DNA of 64,000 nucleotides from Cognatilysobacter claricitrinus (GTDB lineage: Bacteria; Pseudomonadota; Gammaproteobacteria; Xanthomonadales; Xanthomonadaceae), in contig NZ_BAAFZV010000003.1 of the NCBI RefSeq assembly GCF_045866565.1, positions 1 through 64,000 on the forward strand. Reading direction: 5' to 3'. Positions 50,678-59,963 of this stretch are shown here, in pieces; the first letter of the stretch is position 1; the number at the start of each line of letters is the position of its first letter. The notes beneath the pieces are model-generated. The model was not told where the DNA came from. It made no database searches and was given only the letters and a program-made list of their open reading frames with translations. A program made the translations under genes and the position numbers.

Positions 50678-52081
50678 ATGAGGATCGGACAACCGCGCTC
50701 GCTGCAGACACGCCAGTTGCTGGCGGCGAGCCTGTTCCTCGTCGCATTCCTCGCGCTCGCCGGTTATGCGCTCGATCGCGCCTTCCTCAAGACCGCGCGC
50801 GACAACCTGCGCGAGCGGCTTGAAAGCTATGCGCTTTCGCTCGCGCGTGATGGCGAATTCGCACGCGACGGCACCTTCGTCGAACCCGATTCGTCGCCCG
50901 ATGCACGCTTCGACCGTCCCGGCAGTGGCCTGTACGCCGAGGTCGTGTTTCCGAACGGTCACTGGGATTCGGAATCCGCGCAGGGCCCGGGCCTGCCGCC
51001 GGCGCCGTTGCTGCCGCAGCGCACGCGTCGATTCGAAGGGCCGCTGCCGATGCGCGAGATCGACGGGCACGCCGGCGAGGTCTATCGCTTCGGCCTCGGC
51101 CTGATCTGGTCGAGCGACGATCAGAACAAGGCGTCGGAATTCCCGTACACGATCTACGTCTACGAAGACACCAGCGCGCTCAGCGAGCAGGTGCAGGTGT
51201 TCCGTTCGGCGTTGTGGCGTTACCTCGGCGGTGCCGGACTCGTGCTGCTGCTGCTGCAGGGCGTGATCCTGCGCTGGAGCCTGTTGCCGATGCGACGGGT
51301 CATCGAGGAACTCAAGCGCGTGCAACGCGGGCAGGCATCGCGCATGAGCGAACGCCACCCGCGCGAACTCGAACCGCTGACCGATTCGATCAACGCCTTC
51401 ATCGAGAGCGAGCGCGAGAACCTCGATCGCCAGCGCAATACGCTCGCCGACCTCGCGCATTCGCTGAAGACGCCGCTCGCCGTGCTGCATTCGCGACTGG
51501 AAGACCAGCAGTCGGACATCGAGTCCATGCGTGTCGAAGTGCGTGCGCAGGTGCAGCGCATGACCGACATCGTGTCGTACCAGCTGGCGCGTGCGGCCAG
51601 CCGCGGCCACGCGCTGTTCGCCGCGCCGATCCCGATCGAGCCGCATGCCGAACAGATCGTCACCAGCCTCGAGAAGGTGTACGCGTCGAAGGGCGTGCTG
51701 TGCGAATTCGAACTGGGCGAAGGCCTGCAGTTCTACGGCGAGCCGGGCGACCTGCAGGAGCTGCTCGGCAACCTGCTCGAGAACGCGTTCAAGTGGGCGA
51801 AATCGCGCGTGCTGTTGACTATCGGCCCCGTCGCCTGCGAACAGAACCGGCGGCCCGGCGTGTTGATCGCGGTTGACGACGACGGCCCCGGCATTCCGCC
51901 GGACAAGGTCGCGCTGGTACTGCAGCGCGGCGTGCGCGGCGACGAACGGGTGCAGGGCCACGGCATCGGCCTCGCCATCGTGCAGGACCTGGTGCGCGCG
52001 TATCGCGGCGAACTCGAGGTCGGCCAATCGCAGGAACTCGGCGGCGCGCGCTTCGAAGTGCGACTGCCGCCCGGTCTCTGA
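50678..52081 (+). CDS. phoQ: sensor histidine kinase PhoQ
   Basis: A 467-residue inner membrane kinase with two helices (about 14-34 and 184-204) around a 150-residue periplasmic sensor domain. A HAMP-like segment follows, then the H-box DLAHSLKTPLAVLHS (His near 261), which is diagnostic of PhoQ, and the ATP-binding boxes NLLENAFKWAK, DDDGPGIPPD and GHGIGLAIVQD. It is separated from phoP by 189 bases with no gene. Confidence 0.93.
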   Translation: MRIGQPRSLQTRQLLAASLFLVAFLALAGYALDRAFLKTARDNLRERLESYALSLARDGEFARDGTFVEPDSSPDARFDRPGSGLYAEVVFPNGHWDSESAQGPGLPPAPLLPQRTRRFEGPLPMREIDGHAGEVYRFGLGLIWSSDDQNKASEFPYTIYVYEDTSALSEQVQVFRSALWRYLGGAGLVLLLLQGVILRWSLLPMRRVIEELKRVQRGQASRMSERHPRELEPLTDSINAFIESERENLDRQRNTLADLAHSLKTPLAVLHSRLEDQQSDIESMRVEVRAQVQRMTDIVSYQLARAASRGHALFAAPIPIEPHAEQIVTSLEKVYASKGVLCEFELGEGLQFYGEPGDLQELLGNLLENAFKWAKSRVLLTIGPVACEQNRRPGVLIAVDDDGPGIPPDKVALVLQRGVRGDERVQGHGIGLAIVQDLVRAYRGELEVGQSQELGGARFEVRLPPGL

Positions 52082-52104
52082 CGGGATCGTCGGCGCCGGC
52101 CCGC

Positions 52105-52110
52105 TAGAAT
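52105..52110 (+). promoter_or_regulatory. candidate -10 box of the HAD gene
   Basis: TAGAAT, 6 bases before the ATG. If used, transcription would begin at or near the start codon and give a leaderless message. Confidence 0.35.
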
Positions 52111-52116
52111 CGGCGG

Positions 52117-52833
52117 ATGACGTTCCGCATCCGCGCCATCACCCTCGACCTCGACGACACGCTGTGGCCGATCGCGCCCGCGATCGACCGCGCCGAAGCG
52201 GCGCTGGATGCGTGGCTCGCCGCGCACGCGCCGCAGGTATTCGCGCGCTGGCCGCTCGACGTGCGCCAGCGGCTGCGCCTGCAGATCGACGCGGAGCGGC
52301 CACACATGGCGCACGACATGACCGCGCAGCGCCAGTGGATGCTCGAGCGGATGTTCGTCGAAGCCGGCGAAGACGCCGCACGCGCGCACGATGCCTTCGA
52401 AGCCTACTTTGCGGCGCGCTGCGAGGTCGAACACTATCCGGACACCGTCGACGCGCTCGAACGGCTGGCCGCCCATGTACCGCTCGCATCGGTGAGCAAC
52501 GGCAATGCGTGCCTGGCGCGCATCGGCCTGATGCCGCTGTTCCGCTTCCAGCTCGGCGCGCGGGAGCACGGCGCGGCCAAGCCCGACGCCGGCATCTTCC
52601 TCGCCGCGTGCGAACGCCTCGGCGTCGAGCCGCAGCATGTGCTGCATGTCGGCGATGACGTGGAGCTCGACGTCGTCGGCGCTGCGCGTGCAGGCCTGCG
52701 CACGTGCTGGATCGATCGCCGCGACGAGCGCTGGCCGCGCGACGACATGCGCCCCGACCTGCATTTCACCGATCTCGCCGCGCTCGCCGACTGGCTGGAC
52801 GCGCACCTCGCTACGGAGCACCACGCCGCATGA
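52117..52833 (+). CDS. HAD superfamily phosphatase (YigB-like)
   Basis: A 238-residue cytosolic hydrolase. Motif I is ITLDLDDTLWP (nucleophile Asp and acid Asp), motif II Ser in LASVSNGN, motif III Lys in AKPDAGIF and motif IV HVGDDVELDV. The helical cap (about 17-105) is the C1 type. E. coli YigB dephosphorylates a riboflavin precursor, but the family is promiscuous, so the substrate is uncertain. Its stop overlaps the next gene's ATG. Confidence 0.9.
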   Translation: MTFRIRAITLDLDDTLWPIAPAIDRAEAALDAWLAAHAPQVFARWPLDVRQRLRLQIDAERPHMAHDMTAQRQWMLERMFVEAGEDAARAHDAFEAYFAARCEVEHYPDTVDALERLAAHVPLASVSNGNACLARIGLMPLFRFQLGAREHGAAKPDAGIFLAACERLGVEPQHVLHVGDDVELDVVGAARAGLRTCWIDRRDERWPRDDMRPDLHFTDLAALADWLDAHLATEHHAA

Positions 52834-54209
52834 ACCTCCCCACCGGTTTCGTCGCTTCCTCCGCGGCCGCCCGGCCGCTGCACCTCGTCGATCGCGTGCG
52901 CACGCCGCAGTGGCGCGATGCGCTCGCGCCTGCCGCACAGGCATGGGCCGACGCGCAGGGCTTCGACGCGTCGCCGGGCACCGTGCTGGTCGTGCCCGAT
53001 GCGAACGGTGGTGCGGCGTCGGCGCTGGTCGCGATCGGCGACGCGCTGGACCCGTTCGCCTACGCGCACGCGCCGCGCATGTTGCCGGTGAGCGATTGGA
53101 CGCTCGCAACGGAACTCCACGCCGCGGAACGCGATGCGCTACTCATCGGCTGGGGCCTGGGCAGTTATCACTTCGGCCGCTATCGCGCGCCGCTGCGCGC
53201 TCCGGCGCAGCTGGTTGTCGATGCGTTGCCGGACGATGTGCGGGACGTGCTCGCCGCGTGCGTTCGCGTTCGCGACCTCGTCAACACGCCGACCCAGCAC
53301 ATGGGGCCGGACGAACTCGAACGCACCGTCTGCGAAATCGCCGAGGTGCATGGCGCGAAGATCAAGGTCGTCAGCGGCGACGACCTGATTGAACAGAATT
53401 TCCCGGCGATCCATGCCGTCGGACGTGCTTCGCATCGCGCACCGCGCCTGATCCGCCTCGACTGGGGCCATGACGCGCACCCGCACGTCGCGATCGTCGG
53501 CAAGGGCGTGTGCTTCGACACCGGCGGCCTGAACATCAAGACCGGCGACGGCATGCGCAACATGAAGAAGGACATGGGCGGCGCTGCGCATGCGATCGCT
53601 CTCGCCGAGCTGGTGATGGCGCGTCGCCTGCCGCTGCGCATTTCCCTGCTCGTGCCCGCGGTCGAGAACGCGATCGGCCCCGATGCATTGCGACCCGGCG
53701 AAATCATCTCGACGCGCATCGGCGTGCACGTCGAGATCGACAATACCGATGCGGAAGGCCGCCTGATCCTCGGCGACGCGCTCACCCACGCTGCCGAAGA
53801 CGCGCCTGCGCTGCTGATCGACTTCGCGACGCTTACCGGTGCTGCGCGCGTCGCGCTCGGCCCCGACCTGCCCGCGCTCTACGCCAACGACGAAGCACGT
53901 GCGGCCGCGCTGCTGCAGGCCAGTGACGAGACGCGCGATCCGCTGTGGCGTATGCCGCTGTGGCGCCCGTACTGGCGTTACCTGACCAGCACCGTCGCCG
54001 ACTTCGCCAACAGCGGCCCGTCGCGCATGGCCGGCAGCGTCACCGCGGCGCTCTACCTCGAACGCTTCGTGCCGGCGCAGCAGCCTTGGCTGCACATGGA
54101 CACGTACTCCTGGAACGACACCGATCGTCCGGGTCGTCCCACCGGCGGTGAAGCGCAGGGCCTGCGCGCGGTGTACGCGATGTTGCAGCGGTTCGCCGCG
54201 TCCCGCTGA
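52830..54209 (+). CDS. M17 family leucyl aminopeptidase
   Basis: A 459-residue dinuclear metallo-aminopeptidase. The active site is complete: VGKGVCFDTGGLNIKTGDGM, MKKDMGGAA and the hallmark NTDAEGRLILGDAL. The N-terminal domain (1-150) is shorter and divergent from PepA, similar to the PepB group. It removes N-terminal residues from peptides in the cytosol. Its start overlaps the HAD gene. Confidence 0.94.
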   Translation: MNLPTGFVASSAAARPLHLVDRVRTPQWRDALAPAAQAWADAQGFDASPGTVLVVPDANGGAASALVAIGDALDPFAYAHAPRMLPVSDWTLATELHAAERDALLIGWGLGSYHFGRYRAPLRAPAQLVVDALPDDVRDVLAACVRVRDLVNTPTQHMGPDELERTVCEIAEVHGAKIKVVSGDDLIEQNFPAIHAVGRASHRAPRLIRLDWGHDAHPHVAIVGKGVCFDTGGLNIKTGDGMRNMKKDMGGAAHAIALAELVMARRLPLRISLLVPAVENAIGPDALRPGEIISTRIGVHVEIDNTDAEGRLILGDALTHAAEDAPALLIDFATLTGAARVALGPDLPALYANDEARAAALLQASDETRDPLWRMPLWRPYWRYLTSTVADFANSGPSRMAGSVTAALYLERFVPAQQPWLHMDTYSWNDTDRPGRPTGGEAQGLRAVYAMLQRFAASR

Positions 54210-54366
54210 GCAGTCGCGGTGAGTGTGCTGGCGGCCGGCGCGCGACGCGGGTGCACGGCTGGACTCGCGTCATGACATCGGCTCCAGCGCGTCGTGCTCA
54301 TTCCATCGCGTCATGGGCTCCGTGGGGCGTCGTGGGGCCGTGGTGTCGCCGTGGTGTCGCCGTCGC

Positions 54367-54969
54367 CTATAACCAGCCCTTCTGCCGCGCCAGTCGATAC
54401 GCCTCGACGCGGTTACCGGCGTTGAGCTTGCCGATCGCCTCGGACAGGTAGTTGCGCACCGTACCGGCGGACAGATGCAGCTGTGCGGCGATGTCGTTGG
54501 CGGTGAGACCTTCGCCGGCCAGGCGCAGTACTTGTCGTTCGCGATCATTGAGTGGGTCGGCGTCCGACCACGCGTCGACCGCGAGTTGCGGGTCGATCGC
54601 GCGGCCGCCGCGGTGCACCTGGCGGATCGCTTCGGCGAGTTGCTCGGCCGGCGCGTCCTTCAGGACGTAACCGCCGACACCGGCATCCAGTGCGCGCCGC
54701 AGGAAACCCGCACGCGCGAACGTGGTGGCGATGACGATGCGCACCGGCAACTCGTGGCGACGGATGCGCTGCGCGAGCTCGAGCCCGGTGAGGCCGGGCA
54801 TCTCGATGTCGGTGACGAGCACGTCGGGTTTGAGGCGCTCGACGTCGCGCCATGCGCTGATGCCATCGGGCGCGGCGCCGACCACTTCGATGTCGCTTTC
54901 CAGCGCGAGCAGGGCGGCGAGCGCGCCGCGCACCATCGCCTGGTCCTCGGCGAGCAGCACGCGGATCAT
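54367..54969 (-). CDS. LuxR-type response regulator (DesR-like)
   Basis: A 200-residue NarL/FixJ regulator. The receiver has AEDQ, phospho-acceptor Asp54 in VTDIEMPGLTG, and the Lys in YVLKDAP. The HTH (about 137-195) has LNDREREV-type sequence (LNDRERQVLRLAGEG) and the recognition segment LSAGTVRNYLSEAIGKL. It lies 46 bases after its kinase on the same strand. Confidence 0.92.
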   Translation of the reverse strand: MIRVLLAEDQAMVRGALAALLALESDIEVVGAAPDGISAWRDVERLKPDVLVTDIEMPGLTGLELAQRIRRHELPVRIVIATTFARAGFLRRALDAGVGGYVLKDAPAEQLAEAIRQVHRGGRAIDPQLAVDAWSDADPLNDRERQVLRLAGEGLTANDIAAQLHLSAGTVRNYLSEAIGKLNAGNRVEAYRLARQKGWL

Positions 54970-55015
54970 TGGTTGCTGATGCGTTTCGACATGCGCGAAC
55001 GGTAGCAGACGCCAA

Positions 55016-56167
55016 TCACGCGGCGCGCGCGTCGATGTCCGGTTCCGACAGCGACGTCGCCTGTTTCGGTAGCGGCACGCACGCTTCCAGGCGCGTGCCG
55101 CTCGACGCCGATTCGATGCGCAGCTTCCCGCCCAGCGCTTCCACGCGCTCGCGCATGCCCGAAAGCCCGTTGCCGGGGGTGATCGCCCCGCCACGGCCGT
55201 CGTCGGCGATGCAGAGCTTCACCTCGCGCGGTGTCGACGACAGCGTGATCTCCGCATGCCGCGCGCGTGCGTGGCGCTGGATGTTGGTCACCGCTTCGCG
55301 CACCGTCAGCGCGAGCACGGTTTCGATCTCCGCCGGCAACGTGACCGGTGCGAGCGCGTACTGCAGTTCGATCGCATCCGACTCCAGCAGCAGCCGCGCG
55401 GACGCCAGTTCCGCGCCGAGGCCCGCGGCACGGATGCCGGTTACCGCGCTACGCACCTGCGTCAACGCCTCGCGCGCGACGCGGCTGACCTCGTCGAGCT
55501 CGCGCCGTGCGGAGGCCGGATCGCGGTCGATCAGCTTGCCGGCAAGTTCGGACTTCAGCGCCACCAGCGACAACGTATGCCCGAGCAGATCGTGCAGGTC
55601 ACGGCCGATGCGTTCGCGTTCGGCGAGCGCGGCCAGGCGACGCACTTCGTCGTGGCTGAGCTTGAGCGCGACATCGGCCTGCTTGCGGCGGATGTAATGC
55701 ACGTTCATCAGGCCGACGACGAGGCCGACCACCACCGCGTTGAGCACGTACACCCACGGCAGGTGCAGTGACAGCCAGTACGCCGTGTAGGCCGCCACCA
55801 GCACCAGCATCGCGATGATCGCGGAACGTGGCCGGAACGCGAACGCGATGTAGGCGCAGGCGTAGATGATGTAGCCCTGTCCACCCGGGTTCCACGGCGT
55901 CAGCGCGAAGCCGAGTGCGGCGATCGCGAGGGCGACGACGAGAATGCGCCGGCAGTCGCCGTAGTGGATGTAGACGAACAGGCCGAGGAAGGCGGCGTAG
56001 CTGGCGAGCGTCGGCCACAGCCAATGCGGGAACGCGCCCGACGGCTCGGTCAACGGCACCAGGAAGATCCACATCGACCACACGAGGTTGAGCCAGGAGT
56101 GCCAGCCCGTGCCCGGCTGGGTGACCTGCAGGACCGACTTGCCGCCGTCGTCGCGCTTCGTGTTCAT
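55016..56167 (-). CDS. sensor histidine kinase (DesK-like, HisKA_3)
   Basis: A 383-residue kinase with five to six helices (about 25-160) and no large periplasmic domain, as in DesK, which senses membrane state. The phospho-His is His192 in ERERIGRDLHDLLGHTLSL; the ATPase domain has REAVTNIQRHA, DDGRGG and GNGLSGMRERV. It is encoded beside a two-gene ABC exporter; control of that exporter is inferred. Confidence 0.92.
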   Translation of the reverse strand: MNTKRDDGGKSVLQVTQPGTGWHSWLNLVWSMWIFLVPLTEPSGAFPHWLWPTLASYAAFLGLFVYIHYGDCRRILVVALAIAALGFALTPWNPGGQGYIIYACAYIAFAFRPRSAIIAMLVLVAAYTAYWLSLHLPWVYVLNAVVVGLVVGLMNVHYIRRKQADVALKLSHDEVRRLAALAERERIGRDLHDLLGHTLSLVALKSELAGKLIDRDPASARRELDEVSRVAREALTQVRSAVTGIRAAGLGAELASARLLLESDAIELQYALAPVTLPAEIETVLALTVREAVTNIQRHARARHAEITLSSTPREVKLCIADDGRGGAITPGNGLSGMRERVEALGGKLRIESASSGTRLEACVPLPKQATSLSEPDIDARAA

Positions 56168-56210
56168 GCCATCCGCCTCGTCGATGCCGACATGATGCCG
56201 GGCCCGCGCC

Positions 56211-56975
56211 TCAGCCGCGCGCCAACCGGCGACGCGCGGCGACGAAGAACACCGTCGCGTAGATCGCCAGCACCAGCGCGTGCACGCCGATGGTGCCGTC
56301 GGTCTTCGCGCCGACCGTGGCCAGCGCGATCTGCGACAGGTGGTAGGCGGGCCACAACGGCGCGACCTTGCCGATGAAGGCGGGCAGCATCGACAGCGGC
56401 ATCCACAGGCCGGCGAGGAAGGCCATCGGCAGGTAGGTCAGGTTGACCACCGCCGGCGCGCCCTGGCCGGACACCAGGCTGCCGATGTACAGGCCGATCG
56501 CGCAGAACGGCAGCACGCCCAGCAGGTCGACGAACACCAGCGACACCGCCTGCGACGCGGTCAGCGTCACGCCGCCGACGGTCAGGCCGATCGTCAGCAG
56601 CAGCAGCGAGATCACCACCGCGAACACCATCGCCATCGCCATGCGCGACAGCAGCACCGCGCCCGCCGGCACCGGTTGCGCACGCTTCAGCGTGAGGAAG
56701 CCGCGTTCGCGGTCCATCGCGATGGCGACGCCGAAGCCGAACAGGCCCGGCGCCATCACGCCGAACACGCCGTACGTGGCGAGCAGGTAGGTGGCCACCT
56801 GCGGACCGCCCTTGTGGTTCAGCAGCACCGCGAACAGCACGTAGAACATCGGCGGGAACACCAGCGTCGGCACCGCGAACGACGGCGAGCGCAGCAGGCG
56901 CAGGAATTCGTTGCGGGCTTCGAGCCAGTACGCGCGCATCGGGTTCGGACGCGCTACGAGGGCGACGGCGTTCAT
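56211..56975 (-). CDS. ABC-2 type transporter permease
   Basis: A 254-residue permease with six helices. The family region VVNLTYLPMAFLAGLWMPLSMLP near residues 170-190 is visible. Its start overlaps the ATPase stop (ATGA), which couples the two genes. It is the membrane half of an exporter of unknown substrate; such pairs next to DesKR are often drug, lipid or peptide exporters. Confidence 0.9.
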   Translation of the reverse strand: MNAVALVARPNPMRAYWLEARNEFLRLLRSPSFAVPTLVFPPMFYVLFAVLLNHKGGPQVATYLLATYGVFGVMAPGLFGFGVAIAMDRERGFLTLKRAQPVPAGAVLLSRMAMAMVFAVVISLLLLTIGLTVGGVTLTASQAVSLVFVDLLGVLPFCAIGLYIGSLVSGQGAPAVVNLTYLPMAFLAGLWMPLSMLPAFIGKVAPLWPAYHLSQIALATVGAKTDGTIGVHALVLAIYATVFFVAARRRLARG

Positions 56976-57874
56976 GCGGCCTCCTTGGTGATTTCGACGA
57001 AGGCGTCGGCCAGGCCGGCGCGGGTGACTTCGAGGTCGGACAGCGTCGGGTCGTCGGTGAGCAGGCGATACACGACCGCCTCGATCGCGTCGGCGACGAT
57101 CTCCAGCCGTTCGCCGTCGTGCGTCGCCGCCAGCACGTTCGGCCACGACGCGACCGTCGGCGCATCCAGCGACGACACGCAGCGCACGCGGCGCTGCGAC
57201 ACGCGCGACCGGATCTGCGCGACGCTGCCCTGCGCGACGACGCGGCCGCCGTTGATCACGACCACGCGATCGGCCAGCGCTTCGGCTTCCTCGAGGTAAT
57301 GCGTGGTGAGCACCACGCCGGTGCCGTCGGCGACCAGTTCCCGGATCGCGGCCCACAGCTTCTGGCGTGCATCGATGTCGAGGCCGGTGGTCGGCTCGTC
57401 GAGGAACAGCAGCCCGGGACGGCCGCAGATCGCCATCGCGAACTGCACGCGGCGCTGTTGTCCACCGGACAGGCGCCCGTAGCGACGCTCGAGAAGTCCA
57501 TCGAGCCCCGCCAGCGCCACGCAGTCGGCGACGCTGCGCGGGTTGGCGTAATAGCTGCGCGTCACCTCGATGAGTTCGCGCACCTTGAGCGTGTCGGGAA
57601 TCCCGGCCGACTGCAGCATCACGCCCACCTGCCGGCGCGCGTCGATCTCGTGCGGGTCGCGGTCGAACAGCTGCACGCGGCCGTCGTCGGCCCCGGTCAG
57701 GCCGAGCATCAGCGCGATGGAGGTGGACTTGCCGGCCCCGTTCGGGCCGAGCAGGGCGAGCAGCTCGCCGCCGCGCACCTCGAGGTCGAGGCCGTCGAGG
57801 GCGACGACGTTGCCGTAGCGCTTGCGCACGCCGGCGAGTCGGGCGAGCGGCGAGAGCGTGACCGTGGATCCCAT
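56972..57874 (-). CDS. ABC transporter ATP-binding protein (CcmA/NatA type)
   Basis: A 300-residue ATPase. Walker A is LLGPNGAGKST, the Q-loop follows in GVMLQSAG, the signature is RLSGGQQRRVQFA, Walker B is LLFLDEPTTGLD, and the H-loop TTHYLEEAE is present. A C-terminal extension of about 75 residues is typical of the drug/antibiotic export subfamily. It is the first gene of the minus-strand operon with the permease and the two-component genes. Confidence 0.93.
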   Translation of the reverse strand: MGSTVTLSPLARLAGVRKRYGNVVALDGLDLEVRGGELLALLGPNGAGKSTSIALMLGLTGADDGRVQLFDRDPHEIDARRQVGVMLQSAGIPDTLKVRELIEVTRSYYANPRSVADCVALAGLDGLLERRYGRLSGGQQRRVQFAMAICGRPGLLFLDEPTTGLDIDARQKLWAAIRELVADGTGVVLTTHYLEEAEALADRVVVINGGRVVAQGSVAQIRSRVSQRRVRCVSSLDAPTVASWPNVLAATHDGERLEIVADAIEAVVYRLLTDDPTLSDLEVTRAGLADAFVEITKEAA

Positions 57875-58075
57875 GACGCGTCTCCGGTGGAAGGTGGCGC
57901 CACGATGCGCCGCGTGCGGACGGCGCGGCAGTCGCGGCTGTCAGCAATTCGACATGACACTCGTCAGGTGACGCGGGCCGGGGCGCGCCGTACCCTGCCG
58001 GCCAGTCGTCGCCCGATCGCCAACCGGCCGCAGAGCCGGTCATCCGGGCACACCCCGCCGTCGTAATGGAACGCG
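57875..58075. promoter_or_regulatory. divergent intergenic region of two ABC gene sets
   Basis: 201 bases expected to hold the promoters of both the NatA-type operon and the MacA-like operon. I see no clear consensus promoter or palindrome. Confidence 0.35.
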
Positions 58076-59341
58076 ATGAACACGTCTGCTGATCTGCTCA
58101 AGGAACTCCGCATCGACCGCAACGCCGCGCCGCCGCCGACGAATCGTCGCGGGCTTTGGATCGGCGTCGCGATCGCCGTCGCCGTGCTCGCCGCGGGCGG
58201 CACCGCGTTCGCGCTGATGCGCGGTGGCGCCGCGACCGACGTCCACGTCGCGGATGTCACCGCGATCGGGGCCGGTGGCGCGAACGCGTCGGTGCTGGAC
58301 GCGACCGGTTACGTCGTCGCACGTCGCATGGCCACCGTGTCGTCGAAGATCACCGGCAAGGTGCGCGAGGTGCGCATCGAGGAAGGCCAGCACATCGAGG
58401 CGGGTTACGTGATGGCGACGCTCGATCCCATCGACGCCGATGCCGCGCGTTCACTCGCGGGCGCGCAGGTCGCCGCATCGCGTTCGCAGATCGCCAGCGT
58501 GCAGGCGCAGTTGCGTGACGCCGAAGCGAATGCGCGACGCTTGTCGACGTTGGTGGGCCAGCAGCTCGTGTCGAAAGCGCAGTACGACCAGGCCGTCGCG
58601 CAGCGTGATGCCTTGCGCGCCCAACTCGCGACCGCGCAACGCGGCACGCAGGTGTCCACCGCGAACCTGCGCATCGCCGAGAACGGCGTCGACAACACCG
58701 TGGTGCGCGCGCCGTTCGCCGGTGTCGTCATCGCCAAGGCCGCGCAGCCGGGCGAGATCGTGTCGCCGCTGTCGGCGGGTGGCGGGTTCACCCGCACGGG
58801 CATCGGCACCATCGTCGACATGGATTCGCTCGAGGTCGAAGTCGACGTCGGCGAGGCCTACATCGGTCGCGTGCAGCCCGGCATGCCGGTCGAGGCGGTG
58901 CTCAATGCCTACCCGGACTGGAAGATCCCCGCCGAAGTGATCGCGATCATCCCGACCGCCGATCGCAGCAAGGCGACGGTGAAGGTGCGCATCGCGCTAA
59001 AGCAGAAGGACGGCCGCATCGTTCCCGACATGGGCGTGCGCGTGAGCTTCCTCGAACGGGAACAGCCGGCGCAGGCCAAGCGCGCGCCCGCCGCACTCGC
59101 GCCTGCCGCCGCGATCGTCGACCGCGACGGCAAGCAGGTCGCGTTCGTTGTCGACGGCGACGAGGGCAAGGCGACGGTGTCGCGGCACGACGTGAAGGTC
59201 GGCCGCACGCTGGGCGACGACCGCGAAGTGCTGTCGGGCCTCTCCGGCGGCGAACGCGTCGTGCTCGACCCGCCCACCAAGCTCGTCGACGGCGCGCGCG
59301 TGCGCATCGTCAAGGACGACGCCGAGACCGCGTCCGAATAA
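58076..59341 (+). CDS. efflux RND/ABC periplasmic adaptor (HlyD/MacA type)
   Basis: A 421-residue membrane-fusion protein. One N-terminal helix (about 26-46) anchors it; a lipoyl/biotinyl domain (SSKITGKVREVRIEEGQHIEAG), a coiled-coil hairpin (about 125-200), a second lipoyl half (VRAPFAGVVIAKAAQPGEIV) and a beta-barrel domain follow. The C-terminus fits adaptors of MacB-type ABC exporters encoded downstream. No signal peptide cleavage site is seen. Confidence 0.9.
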   Translation: MNTSADLLKELRIDRNAAPPPTNRRGLWIGVAIAVAVLAAGGTAFALMRGGAATDVHVADVTAIGAGGANASVLDATGYVVARRMATVSSKITGKVREVRIEEGQHIEAGYVMATLDPIDADAARSLAGAQVAASRSQIASVQAQLRDAEANARRLSTLVGQQLVSKAQYDQAVAQRDALRAQLATAQRGTQVSTANLRIAENGVDNTVVRAPFAGVVIAKAAQPGEIVSPLSAGGGFTRTGIGTIVDMDSLEVEVDVGEAYIGRVQPGMPVEAVLNAYPDWKIPAEVIAIIPTADRSKATVKVRIALKQKDGRIVPDMGVRVSFLEREQPAQAKRAPAALAPAAAIVDRDGKQVAFVVDGDEGKATVSRHDVKVGRTLGDDREVLSGLSGGERVVLDPPTKLVDGARVRIVKDDAETASE

Positions 59342-59371
59342 CGCATCGCAACGCTCACAGGGAGAAGTGTC

Positions 59372-59929
59372 ATGACGTTGGATCTGCAACAGGCCCAGGC
59401 CGACATGCGCCGGGCGTACTACGGCGGCGCGACGGGCATGGCCGCATCGGCGATCGCGTGGCTCGCAGCGGCGTGCGTCGCGTTGCGCGGCAAGCCGGAC
59501 GCCGCGGTGTGGACGTTGCTGGTCGCCGGCATGTTCATCCATCCGGCGGCGATGCTGCTGTCGCGCGTGGCGGGGCGTTCGGGCGCGCATGCCAAGGACA
59601 ATCCGCTCGGCCGGCTCGCGGGCGCGAGCACGTTCTGGCTGATCTTCAGCCTGCCACTCGCGTACGCGGCGTCGCGCCTGCACATCGAATGGTTCTTCCC
59701 GGCGATGCTGCTGGTCATCGGCGGCCGCTATCTCACCTTCGACACGCTTTACGGCGAGTCGCTGTACTGGCCGTGCGGGCTCGCGCTCGCGGCTGCCGGC
59801 CTGGCCCTTGGCCGCATGTTCGCGACGCCGTCGCTCGCCGCATTCGTCGGCGGTGCGATCGAACTCGCATTCGCCCTCGTCATCGCACTTCGCGAGCAGC
59901 GCGCATCCCGCGTGCTGAGCGCCGCCTGA
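59372..59929 (+). CDS. uncharacterised membrane protein between adaptor and ATPase
   Basis: A 185-residue protein with six hydrophobic helices (about 20-40, 45-65, 85-105, 108-125, 130-147, 150-170). The N-terminal segment DLQQAQADMRRAYYGGATGM resembles the DUF7010 family. It has no recognisable motif of a permease. It sits inside the exporter operon after a GGGAGAA site, so it is likely co-expressed. Function is unknown. Confidence 0.75.
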   Translation: MTLDLQQAQADMRRAYYGGATGMAASAIAWLAAACVALRGKPDAAVWTLLVAGMFIHPAAMLLSRVAGRSGAHAKDNPLGRLAGASTFWLIFSLPLAYAASRLHIEWFFPAMLLVIGGRYLTFDTLYGESLYWPCGLALAAAGLALGRMFATPSLAAFVGGAIELAFALVIALREQRASRVLSAA

Positions 59930-59963
59930 TCCATCCGACCGTTTTCGTAAGCAGGAGATCGCC

